Shown here: positions 32,023-41,513 of the stretch, one piece after another
Layout of the letters: every line of letters begins with the position of its first letter
How positions within the stretch are numbered: position 1 is the stretch's first letter
Made by a program: the position numbers and the translations under genes
The notes under the pieces: model-generated
Databases searched by the model: none
Seen by the model: the letters and a program-made list of their open reading frames with translations, nothing else
What the model was told of the DNA's origin: nothing
NCBI RefSeq assembly: GCF_049532895.1
Contig: NZ_CP064031.1
Span: forward strand, 1,736,001 to 1,800,000
DNA from: Dyella_B acidisoli
GTDB taxonomy: Bacteria > Pseudomonadota > Gammaproteobacteria > Xanthomonadales > Rhodanobacteraceae
DNA length: 64,000 nucleotides
Direction: 5' to 3'

Positions 32023-33612
32023 TCACAAGTCACTGGATTCGCGCTTAGATATGTTGCTGCGCAGCAAAATCCGCAGGTGAACCCCCTGGCTATCAGGGCG
32101 TAAGCGGAACAATCCCCCCAGTGAAGTGACTCGGTCGCGCATGCCCTGCAAGCCTCTGCCGCCGCGCGGCACGCGTTCGGGCAGGCCCACGCCGTTGTCC
32201 CGGATATCCACCAAGGCCAGTGCCAAACCGGTGCGCTCGCCGATACGCAAGCGCAACCGGAATTCGGTGGCCTGGGCGTGCTTCACAGCGTTGGTGGCGC
32301 TCTCTTGAGCCAACCGGTAGATGGCGGTGCGGATGTCTTCCTCCAGCATGCGGGGATCGCCATGCAGCTCCGTGTAATAGGCCATGCCGGCGGTGGCGAG
32401 CAGGTCGCGAATGGGGCCTTCGTCCAGCGCCCGCATCAGGCCGAACTCATCCAGCACTGCCGGGCGCAGATCGTCCATGACTCGATGCAGTGCGCGGCGC
32501 ATGTGGGCAAGGATGCCGTTGATGGAGGCGCTGATATCTTCCATGCCCGCCTGCTTCAGGCGGTTCTGTGCCAGCTTCACGTGCGTCTGAATGGCGGTGA
32601 GGTTCTGGCCCAGTTCGTCGTGCAGTTCGGCTGCCATATGGCGACGCTGGTTTTCTTCCGCTTGCAGGTTGCCGCGCGCGGCATCGCGCAGCTGGCGAGC
32701 GAGGTGATCGAGGCGACGATTCACCGCGGCAAGGTACACGTTCTGTTCCGCCATACGTGCGCTGCTGCGGCGAAGCGCATCGGTCGCCGAGCCCAGCATC
32801 AACGCACCGGTGCCGGCCACCGCAAGGAACATGTGCGAAGAAGCCGTCGGCACCACGTGGGTAAAGACACGATCGACCAAGGCCATGCCCAAACTCGATA
32901 CCAGCATGGCGAGCCCTGCGCCGCGCCAACCGTGCCGGAACGCAAAGAACAGCACGGGTGCTAGCGACAGGATGCGTGCGAACTCGCGTTGCGGTGCGGC
33001 CTGTTCGGTGAGGATCAGCAAAATGATCAGCGCCGGCAGCATCACCAGCAAGCCGTCCATCAACAGCTCAGACATCTCCTGTTTGGAAGGGCGCGCGCGC
33101 CATAGCATGAGCAGTGGGGGCACCAGCAGCAGCGAGCCGACGTAGTAACCGAGTATTTCGTTGCCCAGGCCCTCCAGCAAACCGGTCGACGGCAATTCGT
33201 GCATGGCCGCCATCGTCACCGCGTCCGTGGCGGTGGCGACCACGCCGGTAAAACCGGCTGAAAGCAGCAAGCGCGACACTTCTTCCGGATCGCGCATGCT
33301 TGCCCGCAGGTTCGCGCGTCGCAGCAAACCCAGGCATAGCGCCACCATCACTGGTTGCGGCAGATCACCAAAAACAAAAGAGCGCCAATCCAGCGTGTAG
33401 CCGTACCAGTATTCGATTGACAGTGCGGCGAACAGCTCCGCGCCGATCAGCCACGGCCAATAGCGCAACGGTGACAGCAACAGCACGCCAAAGCGCAGGC
33501 CGAACTGCAGGGTCCAGTCCGGCTGGGTGGTCGGCCAGAGCAGACCCCATAACACGCCGTAGGCAAGGGCGGCGAACGGGGCGGATTTCAAGAAGGAAAG
33601 TTTCAGGCGCAT
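32023..33612 (-). CDS. MASE1-type membrane sensor histidine kinase, NarL family
   Basis: This encodes 529 residues. The first 290 hold about eight to nine membrane segments of the MASE1 type (ALAYGVLWGLLWPTTQPDW; GVLLLSPLRYWPWLIGAELF; LLVMLPALIILLILTE). A HisKA_3 dimerisation domain follows with the phospho-acceptor His in AAELHDELGQNLTAIQ (near residue 340), then an ATPase domain with ESATNAVKHAQA and DIRDNGVGLPE ... GGRGLQGMRDRV. It should pass phosphate to a LuxR-type regulator, most likely the one at 35134, which faces away across the IS element. The signal is unknown. Its transcript probably ends at 31769. Confidence 0.92.
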   Translation of the reverse strand: MRLKLSFLKSAPFAALAYGVLWGLLWPTTQPDWTLQFGLRFGVLLLSPLRYWPWLIGAELFAALSIEYWYGYTLDWRSFVFGDLPQPVMVALCLGLLRRANLRASMRDPEEVSRLLLSAGFTGVVATATDAVTMAAMHELPSTGLLEGLGNEILGYYVGSLLLVPPLLMLWRARPSKQEMSELLMDGLLVMLPALIILLILTEQAAPQREFARILSLAPVLFFAFRHGWRGAGLAMLVSSLGMALVDRVFTHVVPTASSHMFLAVAGTGALMLGSATDALRRSSARMAEQNVYLAAVNRRLDHLARQLRDAARGNLQAEENQRRHMAAELHDELGQNLTAIQTHVKLAQNRLKQAGMEDISASINGILAHMRRALHRVMDDLRPAVLDEFGLMRALDEGPIRDLLATAGMAYYTELHGDPRMLEEDIRTAIYRLAQESATNAVKHAQATEFRLRLRIGERTGLALALVDIRDNGVGLPERVPRGGRGLQGMRDRVTSLGGLFRLRPDSQGVHLRILLRSNISKRESSDL

Positions 33613-33670
33613 TGGCGGATGTTAGCGGGCAGTGCCCACTTCGTGAGCTATGCGCAGGTTCGTAATTACA

Positions 33671-35047
33671 TGGACTCGCCCCCGCGCTAAATAAGGCCTC
33701 ATGGGCCAGCGGTGGAGAGTAAAACTATCCACCGTTCTGTAACGAGCGAGGGCGAGTCCATGAAACAGCGTACTCCCAATGAAGCGGCTGAGTTGGCCAT
33801 CGATCTGGCCAAGCATGTGTTCGAAGTTGTGGCGGCCGATCGGTTCGGACAAGAGTGCTGGCACCGGCGCATTGGTTCGCGCAAAGCCTTTGAAAGCTTC
33901 CTTGATCGACTGAATGCGCCGATGTGCGTGGGCATGGAAACCGGCCCAGGTGCCCAAGCGTGGGCCCGTCGTTTGCTGGCGCGTGGCATCCGCGTGAAGG
34001 TTCTGCCGGCCAACAGCGTGAAGGCACACGGCCATCGCATGAAGAACGACCTCAATGATGCGCGCGCCATCTTGCGTGCTATGCACGATGGCGACATTCA
34101 CGCGGTGCCGGTCAAGACGGTGGAGCAGTTGGCCCTGCAAGCGCAGCACCGGGCACGTGCAGGCTGGGTGAGCCGACGCACGCGGGTGTGCAACCAGTTG
34201 CGCAGCGTGCTACTGGAGCAAGGTTGGGCGGCCGGACGCGGAGCCACCGCACTGAACGCGCTGGCCGATCAGGTCTTGCGTGGAGCGTGCCCCGTACCGG
34301 ATGCCGTGAGAGGGCTGGTCGAGGAGTGGGTGAGCGAATGGCACAGCCTGAGCGCACGTATCGACAAGGTCGCCGAATGCCTGAAGGCACGGGTTCGCAG
34401 TGATGCAACGGCTCGGCGTTTGTGCACGATTCCGGGTATCGGCCCGATCACCGCCACCGCGATCGTTGGCAAAGGGCTCGATCCGGCCCGCTTCAAGAAC
34501 AGTCGCTACTGCGCTGCCTATTTGGGTGTGGTGCCCGAGCAGCACAGCACCGGTGGACGCACCCACCTGGGCAAGATGAGTCGACGTGGTGATGCGTATT
34601 TACGTAGCTTGTTCATGGAAGGGGCTCATTCGTTGGTGCAACACCTGCGTAAGGACGCCACCGATGCCCTCTCATGCCGCATCCGACACTGGCAAGAACG
34701 CCATGGTGCAAAAGGCGCGGCGGTGCGCGTGGCCAACCACAACGTGCGCGTGGTGTGGGCCATGCTGACCCAAGAGGGTGACTATCACACGGAGGCGGCT
34801 ATGTCGTGTTGACGCTTTTCCCCGAGCGAATCGCTCAACCGCTGCTGGATATCTTCGAACCCAGGTCAGACCGTCGCGCAGACAAGCCTACCAGCCTACC
34901 GGCCCTTGAGGTCTTCACGTAATCGGCCTAGCGCGAGCTCACACGATGATGGCCCGTGGCACACCTTGCCACCTTGGTGAGGCCTCATACATAGATGCAG
35001 CCGGCATTCGGGGATGAAAAAAGCGGTTGACGAAGGGGGCGAGTCCA
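33671..35047 (+). mobile_element. IS110/IS1111-type insertion sequence
   Basis: Perfect 13-bp inverted ends TGGACTCGCCCCC (33671-33683) and GGGGGCGAGTCCA (35035-35047) bound a 1377-bp segment with a DEDD transposase gene. Inverted (sub)terminal repeats suit the IS1111 subgroup. TACA occurs on both sides and could be a short target duplication. A third copy of the end, GGGCGAGTCCA, sits at 33750-33760 against the start codon. The 3' non-coding part (34813-35034) is long, as in this family. It lies in the divergent promoter region of a kinase-regulator pair. Confidence 0.8.
33760..34812 (+). CDS. IS110-family transposase
   Basis: This encodes 350 residues; ATG 33760 is preferred over an upstream start because the intervening DNA is the IS end. 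The N-terminal DEDD RuvC-like domain shows AIDLAKHVFEVV (first Asp), GMETGPGAQAWA (Glu) and KNDLNDARAI (the last Asp pair). The C-terminal Tnp_20 domain shows CTIPGIGPITATAIVGK, AAYLGVVPEQHSTGGRTHLG and GDAYLRSLFMEG with the conserved Ser region. The gene is intact. IS110 enzymes are now known to use a bridge RNA from the element's non-coding end; the 225-base tail would be the place to look here. Confidence 0.93.
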   Translation: MKQRTPNEAAELAIDLAKHVFEVVAADRFGQECWHRRIGSRKAFESFLDRLNAPMCVGMETGPGAQAWARRLLARGIRVKVLPANSVKAHGHRMKNDLNDARAILRAMHDGDIHAVPVKTVEQLALQAQHRARAGWVSRRTRVCNQLRSVLLEQGWAAGRGATALNALADQVLRGACPVPDAVRGLVEEWVSEWHSLSARIDKVAECLKARVRSDATARRLCTIPGIGPITATAIVGKGLDPARFKNSRYCAAYLGVVPEQHSTGGRTHLGKMSRRGDAYLRSLFMEGAHSLVQHLRKDATDALSCRIRHWQERHGAKGAAVRVANHNVRVVWAMLTQEGDYHTEAAMSC

Positions 35048-35051
35048 TACA

Positions 35052-35113
35052 TAGGCTGGGATGCCAATCCCAGCTTCAGACTTGCGATGAAGCTGGGATT
35101 GCATCCCGGCCTA
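35052..35113. repeat. Long palindrome before the response regulator
   Basis: Arms 35052-35077 and 35089-35113 pair over about 25 bases around TAGGCTGGGATGCC...GGCATCCCGGCCTA, with an inner stem CCCAGCTTC / GAAGCTGGG. It resembles the GTAGGTTGGGGTGA family and lies 21 bases upstream of the start codon, so it may affect expression. Confidence 0.6.
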
Positions 35114-35133
35114 CGTCGGCTACAGTGCGTGCC

Positions 35134-35769
35134 ATGCACAGTATTGTTCTGGTCGATGATCACGCCATCGTTCGCGAGGGGTTCAAACGGCTTATCGAAA
35201 TGGAGCCGGATCTCGAGGTCGTGGCCGAATGCCGCAATGCTGACGACGCGGTCGAGGCCATCTCTCACTTCCGCCCGGATCTGGTGGCGCTCGATTTGTC
35301 GCTGCCCGATGGCAGCGGCTTGCCGTTGATCGAACATCTGCGCAGCGTGGCTACCGGTACGCGCATCGTGGTGCTGAGCATGCATGACGGCGAGCCGTAC
35401 GTATCGGAAGCGCTACGGCGCGGTGCGAGCGGCTATGTCACCAAGGGTGCTGCGCCGGAAGAATTGGTGGCCGGGTTGCGTGCGGTGATGCGCGGCGAGC
35501 AGTTCTTGAGTTCCGACTTGCGGCAGCGTCGCGCGGAGCGGCCGAACGATACGCTCGATCCGGTCGATCGGCTTACCGCGCGCGAGCATGAGGTGTTTCT
35601 GTTGCTGGCGGCTGGACGTGCGCCGAAGCAGGTGGCAGCGGAGTTGGGGATTGGGCAGAAGACGGTGTACATCCACCGTGCGAGCTTGATGGGGAAGCTT
35701 GGGGCGGGGTCGGAATTGGATCTTTATCGCATTGCCAGCGAGCGTGGGTTATTGCCGATTCGCACTTGA
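35134..35769 (+). CDS. LuxR/NarL-family response regulator
   Basis: This encodes 211 residues. Receiver domain: acidic pocket VDDHAIVREGF, phospho-acceptor Asp54 in ALDLSLPDGSG, and Lys in GYVTKGAAPEEL. DNA-binding HTH: LTAREHEVFLLLAAGRAPKQ, VAAELGIGQKTVYIHRASLM. It is the obvious partner of the MASE1 kinase at 32023. Both face away from a shared upstream region now split by an IS element, so the original promoter of this gene may be displaced. Confidence 0.92.
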   Translation: MHSIVLVDDHAIVREGFKRLIEMEPDLEVVAECRNADDAVEAISHFRPDLVALDLSLPDGSGLPLIEHLRSVATGTRIVVLSMHDGEPYVSEALRRGASGYVTKGAAPEELVAGLRAVMRGEQFLSSDLRQRRAERPNDTLDPVDRLTAREHEVFLLLAAGRAPKQVAAELGIGQKTVYIHRASLMGKLGAGSELDLYRIASERGLLPIRT

Positions 35770-35794
35770 CGGCGATGTGGTCTGTCGCGAGGGT

Positions 35795-35833
35795 GGCCCC
35801 TCACCCCAACCCTCTCCCCGGAGGGGAGAGGGA
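35795..35833. repeat. CCCTCTCCCC palindrome, between converging genes
   Basis: CCCTCTCCCC and GGGGAGAGGG form the core, preceded by GGCCCCTCACCCCAACC. Copies occur at 43222-43357 (inverted pair), 45404-45539 (inverted pair) and near 56412. It lies between two converging genes and may serve as a terminator. Confidence 0.7.
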
Positions 35834-35843
35834 GCAATAAGCA

Positions 35844-37517
35844 TTACACCGTTTGCGCCTGCTCCAACATCTTCTTCGCATGCGCACGAGTCTCGCGCGT
35901 AATCTCCACACCACCTAGCATGCGCGCCAACTCATCGCGACGACCTTCGGTGTTCAACACCTCGATGCGGGTGTGCGTAGAGCCGTCGGAAGCATGTTTG
36001 CTGACACGCAAATGCGCATGACCTTGTGCGGCGACTTGCGGCAGATGTGTCACGCACAACACCTGGCAACGCGAGCCGAGGGCACGCAATTTCTGGCCGA
36101 CCACTTCGGCTACTGCGCCACCGATGCCTGTATCGACTTCGTCGAACACCATGCAGCCAATGGTGTCTTTGCCCAACGTCGCCACTTCGATCGCCAGGCT
36201 GATGCGTGCCAGTTCGCCGCCTGAGGCGACTTTGCGCAAGGGACGTGGCGGCTGGCCGGGGTTGGCGCTGACCAGCAGTTCGCAGCGTTCGCGGCCCTGC
36301 GGATCGGGATCGCTGGTTTCGGAAGCTTCCAGCGTCACCAGCAATACGCCGCCGGCCATGCCGAGTTCCGCCATCAAGGCGCTTACTTCCTTGCCAAGAC
36401 GTTTCGCTGCGGTTTGTCTTGCCTTGCTCAGTGCTTCTGCCGCTTTGTCGTAATCGCGCTGGAGTTGCGTGCGCTGCGCTTGGAGCTTTTCGAGTGCCTC
36501 ACCGGCGTTTTCCAGTTCGGTCAATTCGCTCTGCAACGCGATGCGCTTGTCGTCGAGTTCTGCGACGGGCAAGCGATGTTTGCGCGACAGTTCGTGCAGA
36601 CGCGTGAGATGGGTGTCGACCTCGGCGTAGCGCTCTGGATCGAGATCGACATCTTGTGCGTAGCGCGCAAGGCCGTCGACGGCTTCGGTGAGCTGGATTT
36701 GCGCGTTGTCGAGCAGTTCGAGCATCGGTGCGAGGCGATCGTCGAGCGTAGCAAGACGGCCCAGTTCCGCATGCGCACGACCAAGCGACATACGCAATGC
36801 AAATTCGCTGTCGCCGTCGAGCAGATCGACCACACCCGTGATGCCCTCAGTGAGCTTGCTGGCGTTGGCGAGGCGCTTGTGGCTGTTTTCCAGTTCCATT
36901 AACTCTGCGGCGGGCAGCGCCCATTTTTCCAGTTCGGAAAGTTCGTGCCGCAGCAGTTCCAGGCGATGCTCGCGATCTTCGCCGCCGCTCAGCTTGCGGA
37001 TACGTGCGCCGAGTTCACGCCACTGCAGGGCGAGGTCGCGCACTTGCGCTACACGCACTTCGTTTTCAGCGTAGGCATCAAGCAGATTCAATTGATGCGT
37101 GCGCTCCAGTAGCGCCTGGTGTTCATGCTGGCCGTGGATTTCTACCAGCAACGCAGCCAGCTCGCTGATCTGGCCGACAGTGGCGGGGCGGCCATTGATC
37201 CAGGCGCGCGAACTGCCCTCGGCGCGGATCACACGGCGCAATTGGCAGGCACCGTCTTCGTCCAGCTCTTCGCGCTTCAGCCAGTCATGCGCCTCGGGCA
37301 GGTTGCCAAGGTCGAACTCGGCGGCGAGTTCCGCGCGATCGCTGCCGCTTCGCACGATGCCGCTATCGGCACGTGCGCCGGCCAGCAGCATCAGGGCGTC
37401 GACCAGCAGGGACTTGCCCGCGCCGGTTTCCCCGCTGACCACGGTGAGGCCTGGGCCAAAGGCGAGATCGGCTTCTTCAACGACGGCGAGATGGCGGACG
37501 TAGAGGGAGGTGAGCAT
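35844..37517 (-). CDS. recN: DNA repair protein RecN
   Basis: This encodes 557 residues. Walker A VVSGETGAGKSLLVDALMLL (about 25-45), signature SGGELARISLAIEVAT and Walker B MVFDEVDTGIGG in the C-terminal head, with two long coiled coils between. It is an SMC-like ATPase that holds broken DNA ends for recombination. Length matches the family. It stands alone on the minus strand, back to back with hrcA, as in related genomes. Confidence 0.97.
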   Translation of the reverse strand: MLTSLYVRHLAVVEEADLAFGPGLTVVSGETGAGKSLLVDALMLLAGARADSGIVRSGSDRAELAAEFDLGNLPEAHDWLKREELDEDGACQLRRVIRAEGSSRAWINGRPATVGQISELAALLVEIHGQHEHQALLERTHQLNLLDAYAENEVRVAQVRDLALQWRELGARIRKLSGGEDREHRLELLRHELSELEKWALPAAELMELENSHKRLANASKLTEGITGVVDLLDGDSEFALRMSLGRAHAELGRLATLDDRLAPMLELLDNAQIQLTEAVDGLARYAQDVDLDPERYAEVDTHLTRLHELSRKHRLPVAELDDKRIALQSELTELENAGEALEKLQAQRTQLQRDYDKAAEALSKARQTAAKRLGKEVSALMAELGMAGGVLLVTLEASETSDPDPQGRERCELLVSANPGQPPRPLRKVASGGELARISLAIEVATLGKDTIGCMVFDEVDTGIGGAVAEVVGQKLRALGSRCQVLCVTHLPQVAAQGHAHLRVSKHASDGSTHTRIEVLNTEGRRDELARMLGGVEITRETRAHAKKMLEQAQTV

Positions 37518-37705
37518 GGGGTGGCGTGATGGTGACCGGCGCGATTGTAAGGGGGAGCAGGGAACGGGGAATAGGGAGCATGGAAGTTAACGTGATCGAG
37601 TTGTTCTCTCGTTCCCCCAATCCCCGTTCCCCGCCTTTGGAGTATTTCTTGCATTCTCTCCCATCAAACCTTATTTGTTAGGTGTCTCACGGATTGCCAC
37701 AGCGC

Positions 37706-38764
37706 ATGTCTCGTCACCCTCCTGGCCAAGAACTCGATGCTCGCGCACGGCGCTTATTGCGCACGTTGATCGCGCAGTATCTGGTCGACGGCGAGCCGGT
37801 CGGTTCGCGCACGCTGTCGCGCTCTTCCGGACTGGACGTGAGCCCGGCCACCATCCGCAACGTCATGGCGGATTTGGAGGAAGCCGGCTTGATTGCCTCG
37901 CCGCATACCTCGGCCGGACGTATTCCCACCCCGCGCGGCCTGCGCCTGTTCGTCGACAGCCTGATCGAATTGCAGCCGCTGCCACGCGATGAAATGGTGC
38001 GCTTGCAGCGTGAACTGCCGCCCGGCCCGGCGACGGTGCGCGACCTGGTCGGCAACGCTTCGGTGCTGCTTTCGGCGATGACCCATTTCGCGGGCGTGGT
38101 GACGGTGCCGCGCCAGACCGATTTCCCGCTGCGCCATATCGATTTCATGCCGCTGCCGGATGCACGCGTGCTGGTGATCCTGGTGTTCTCCGACAACCAG
38201 GTGCAGAACCGCGTGATCCAGCTGGCCAAACCGGTGGAGGCGAGGGATCTGGAGCAGGCGGCCAACTACATCAACGAGCATTTCGTGGGCCTGCGCGTGG
38301 ACGACATTCGCGCGCATTTGCTGCGCGAACTGCGTGAGGCCAGCAGCGAGTTGCATCAGATGCTGGCCCAGGCAGTGGAACTGGCAGCAGCATCCTTCGC
38401 GCCGCAGGATGAGGACGTACTGGTCAGCGGCCAGACCAACCTGATGGCCTATGCGGAGCTGGCCAACCTCGACCGTCTGCGCGAGCTGTTCGAGGCATTC
38501 CAGAAGAAGAACGAACTGCTGCAATTGATGGAAACCTGCGCCAAGGCGCCTGGCGTGCGCCTGTTTATTGGCGAGGAATCGGGATTCGCAGCGCTGGATG
38601 GTTGCAGCGTGGTCACTGCCAGTTACGGGGCGCAGGGCCGGTTGTTGGGTGCGGTCGGTGTGATCGGACCCACGCGGATGGCCTATGATCGCGTGATTCC
38701 GGTGGTGCAAGCCACGGCGCGACTGCTCAGCGATGCCTTGAATCGCGCTGCCACGACCTTATAA
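37706..38764 (+). CDS. hrcA: Heat-inducible transcription repressor HrcA
   Basis: This encodes 352 residues. The winged helix LLRTLIAQYLVDGEPVGSRT, LDVSPATIRNVMADLEEAGL and SPHTSAGRIPTPRGLRLFVD is the HrcA DNA-binding part. The middle and C-terminal regions (VLVILVFSDNQVQNRVI; EESGFAALDGCSVVTASYGA; GVIGPTRMAYDRVIPVVQ) are the GAF-like and dimer domains. It represses chaperone genes by binding CIRCE. A GTG at 37682 would add eight residues. No CIRCE was seen immediately upstream. Confidence 0.96.
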   Translation: MSRHPPGQELDARARRLLRTLIAQYLVDGEPVGSRTLSRSSGLDVSPATIRNVMADLEEAGLIASPHTSAGRIPTPRGLRLFVDSLIELQPLPRDEMVRLQRELPPGPATVRDLVGNASVLLSAMTHFAGVVTVPRQTDFPLRHIDFMPLPDARVLVILVFSDNQVQNRVIQLAKPVEARDLEQAANYINEHFVGLRVDDIRAHLLRELREASSELHQMLAQAVELAAASFAPQDEDVLVSGQTNLMAYAELANLDRLRELFEAFQKKNELLQLMETCAKAPGVRLFIGEESGFAALDGCSVVTASYGAQGRLLGAVGVIGPTRMAYDRVIPVVQATARLLSDALNRAATTL

Positions 38765-38850
38765 AGGCCGGTTGGGAGGCGGGCTCACCCGCAAAATTTT
38801 TTCGATGGTCGGTATCGCATGCCGGCCCAGGACGATGTTTGGAGTCATTC

Positions 38851-39387
38851 ATGCATAACAGCGATTCGCAATCGCCGGACCAGGCACCTGAAATGGACGC
38901 GCAGAACGCCGCAACGGGCGGTGAACTGGACGCGCTCAAGGCCAAGCTGGCCGAGCTGGAGGCGAGCAATCGGGAGCTGCGCGAAACCGTGCTGCGCGAA
39001 AAGGCTGAGCTGGAAAACCAGCGCCGCCGCCTGCATCGCGACCTGGAGCAGGCACGCCGCTTCGCCAACGAAAAGCTGCTCAACGATCTGCTGCCGGTGT
39101 ATGACGGCTTGGAGCGAGGCCTGACGACCGAAGGCGGGGATGTCGCCACGATTCGCGAAGGCCTGAGCCTCACCCTGAAGGAACTGCTGCGCATCGCCAG
39201 CAATAACGGCCTGGTGCAGGTCGATCCGGTCGATCAGCCGCTCGATCCGGAACGTCATCACGCCGTGAGCATGGTGGAAGCGCCGGGCAAGGCAGCCGGC
39301 ACTGTGGTGGCGGTGTTGCAAAAAGGCTATGTACTCAACGATCGATTGCTGCGCCCGGCATTGGTGACCGTGGCCAAGGACGACTAG
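38851..39387 (+). CDS. grpE: Nucleotide exchange factor GrpE
   Basis: This encodes 178 residues; ATG 38851 follows GGAG. A long N-terminal coiled coil (LDALKAKLAELEASNREL, then ENQRRRLHRDLEQARRFANE) leads to a beta domain with LLPVYDGLERGL, SNNGLVQVDPVDQPLDPERH and GKAAGTVVAVLQKGYVLNDR. It releases ADP from DnaK. It is between hrcA and dnaK, as usual. Confidence 0.97.
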   Translation: MHNSDSQSPDQAPEMDAQNAATGGELDALKAKLAELEASNRELRETVLREKAELENQRRRLHRDLEQARRFANEKLLNDLLPVYDGLERGLTTEGGDVATIREGLSLTLKELLRIASNNGLVQVDPVDQPLDPERHHAVSMVEAPGKAAGTVVAVLQKGYVLNDRLLRPALVTVAKDD

Positions 39388-39431
39388 CTAAACGGCACCT
39401 GTAATTTCAGAACTGCAGGGTTTACCTGGTA

Positions 39432-39459
39432 TTGAACGACTTTCGCCAGAACCCCATCT
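39432..39459 (+). promoter_or_regulatory. Sigma-32 (heat shock) promoter of dnaK
   Basis: TTGAAC (39432-39437) and CCCCATCT (39452-39459) are 14 bases apart, a close match to the sigma-32 consensus CTTGAAA-N(11-16)-CCCCATNT. It lies 55 bases before the dnaK ATG. It allows dnaK induction independent of upstream genes. Confidence 0.75.
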
Positions 39460-39513
39460 GACAGACATTCGCGGCCGAGGGGTCGCACACGAGATTTCCG
39501 GAGAGCACACATC

Positions 39514-41448
39514 ATGGGCAAGATCATCGGCATCGACCTGGGCACGACCAACTCGTGCGTCGCCATCATGGATGGCAGCACCGCCAGGGTGATCGAAAAC
39601 TCGGAAGGCGATCGCACTACGCCGTCCATCGTTGCATTCACCAAGGACAACGAGGTGATGGTAGGTGCCCCCGCCAAGCGTCAGGGCGTCACCAATCCGA
39701 AGAACACCTTCTACGCGGTGAAGCGCCTGATCGGCCGCAAGTTCACCGATGCCGAGGTGCAGAAAGACATCCACATCGTGCCGTACGGCATCGTCGCCCA
39801 CGAAAACGGTGATGCCTGGGTGCAGACCTCCGACGGCAAGAAAATGGCGCCGCAGGAAATCTCTGCCAAAGTGCTGATGAAGATGAAGAAGACCGCCGAG
39901 GATTACCTTGGCGAAACGATCACCGAAGCCGTGATCACCGTGCCGGCCTACTTCAACGATAGTCAGCGCCAGGCCACCAAGGACGCCGGTCGCATCGCCG
40001 GCCTGGACGTGAAGCGCATTATCAACGAGCCGACCGCGGCTGCGCTGGCCTACGGCCTGGACAAGAAGGGCGGTGATCGCAAGATCGCGGTGTACGATCT
40101 CGGCGGTGGCACCTTCGACGTATCGATCATCGAAATCGCCGAAGTCGACGGCGAGAAGCAATTCGAAGTGCTGGCCACCAATGGCGACACGTTCCTCGGC
40201 GGCGAAGACTTCGACAAGCGCGTCATCGACTATCTCATCGAAGAATTCAAGAAGGATCAGGGCATCGACCTCAGCAAGGATCCGCTGGCGCTGCAGCGCC
40301 TGAAGGATGCGGCCGAACGCGCCAAGATCGAACTGTCGTCCTCGCACCAGACCGAAGTGAACCTGCCGTACGTGACGGCGGATGCGTCCGGTCCGAAGCA
40401 TCTGAACATCAAGCTCACCCGCGCCAAGCTGGAAGCGCTGGTGGAAGACTTGGTCAAGCGCACCATCGAACCGTGCCGCACCGCGCTCAATGACGCTGGC
40501 CTGCGCGTGTCCGACATCAGCGAAGTGATCCTGGTCGGCGGCCAGACCCGCATGCCGAAGGTGCAGGAAGCGGTGAAGGATTTCTTCGGCAAGGAGCCGC
40601 GCAAGGACGTCAACCCGGACGAAGCGGTCGCCGTGGGCGCGGCCATTCAGGGCGGCGTGCTGGGTGGTTCGGTGAAGGACGTGCTGCTGCTCGACGTTAC
40701 CCCGCTGTCGCTGGGTATCGAAACCATGGGCGGCGTGATGACCAAGCTGATCGAGAAGAACACCACGGTGCCGACCAAGGCCTCGCAGGTCTTCTCCACC
40801 GCCGAAGACAACCAGACCGCGGTGACTGTGCATGTGCTGCAGGGCGAGCGCGACCGCGCCAGCGCGAACAAGTCGTTGGGCAAGTTCGACCTGGCCGGCA
40901 TTGATTCTGCGCCGCGCGGCATGCCGCAGATCGAAGTGACCTTCGACATCGACGCCAACGGCATCTTGCACGTGTCCGCGAAGGACAAGAAAACCGGCAA
41001 GGAACAGCGCATCGAGATCAAGGCCGGTTCCGGTCTGTCGGAAGAAGAGATCCGCCGCATGGTGGCCGACGCGGAAAGCCACAAGGAAGAAGACCGCAAG
41101 TTCCAGGAACTGGTCGGCACACGCAACAAGGCGGATCAGCTGGTCCACGCCACGCGCAGCGCATTGAAGGAGTATGGCGGCAAGGTGCCGGGTGCGCAGC
41201 TCAGCGAGATCGAAGGCGCGCTGTCCGACCTGGAAAAGGTGAAAGACAGCGACGACAAGGACGCCATCGAGGCCAAGATCCAGAAGCTGGAGCAGGTGGC
41301 GCAGTCGCTGTATGCCGCGGCTCAGGCAGGTCACGCCGACGCTGGCGCAGGCGCCCAGCAGCACGGACCGGGTCCGGGCGGCTCCGCACAGCCGGACGAT
41401 GTGGTCGATGCTGAATTCACCGAAGTGAAGAATGACGGCAAGTCTTAA
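39514..41448 (+). CDS. dnaK: Chaperone DnaK (Hsp70)
   Basis: This encodes 644 residues. Signature motifs: IIGIDLGTTNSCVAIMDG at the start, VYDLGGGTFDVSIIEIAE in the ATPase domain, VILVGGQTRMPKVQEAVKDF, the linker DVLLLDVTPLSLGIETMGG, and the substrate domain ending DDVVDAEFTEVKND. It refolds proteins with GrpE and DnaJ. A sigma-32 promoter precedes it. The last 50 residues have a Gly/Ala/Gln-rich segment. Confidence 0.98.
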   Translation: MGKIIGIDLGTTNSCVAIMDGSTARVIENSEGDRTTPSIVAFTKDNEVMVGAPAKRQGVTNPKNTFYAVKRLIGRKFTDAEVQKDIHIVPYGIVAHENGDAWVQTSDGKKMAPQEISAKVLMKMKKTAEDYLGETITEAVITVPAYFNDSQRQATKDAGRIAGLDVKRIINEPTAAALAYGLDKKGGDRKIAVYDLGGGTFDVSIIEIAEVDGEKQFEVLATNGDTFLGGEDFDKRVIDYLIEEFKKDQGIDLSKDPLALQRLKDAAERAKIELSSSHQTEVNLPYVTADASGPKHLNIKLTRAKLEALVEDLVKRTIEPCRTALNDAGLRVSDISEVILVGGQTRMPKVQEAVKDFFGKEPRKDVNPDEAVAVGAAIQGGVLGGSVKDVLLLDVTPLSLGIETMGGVMTKLIEKNTTVPTKASQVFSTAEDNQTAVTVHVLQGERDRASANKSLGKFDLAGIDSAPRGMPQIEVTFDIDANGILHVSAKDKKTGKEQRIEIKAGSGLSEEEIRRMVADAESHKEEDRKFQELVGTRNKADQLVHATRSALKEYGGKVPGAQLSEIEGALSDLEKVKDSDDKDAIEAKIQKLEQVAQSLYAAAQAGHADAGAGAQQHGPGPGGSAQPDDVVDAEFTEVKNDGKS

Positions 41449-41513
41449 GCTACAAGCCGTTTGACGACGAGCGCTCCACATGGGGCGCTCGTTTCGTGTC
41501 GGGAGGGGAGACG

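Noticed and set aside
37560..37705. CIRCE operator before hrcA
   Set aside because: The TTAGCACTC-N9-GAGTGCTAA pattern is absent; only an inverted GGGGAACGGGG repeat is present.
39388..41481. 697-codon open frame on the minus strand opposite dnaK
   Set aside because: It mirrors the codon pattern of dnaK and has no family-like sequence; it is a shadow of a GC-rich coding region.
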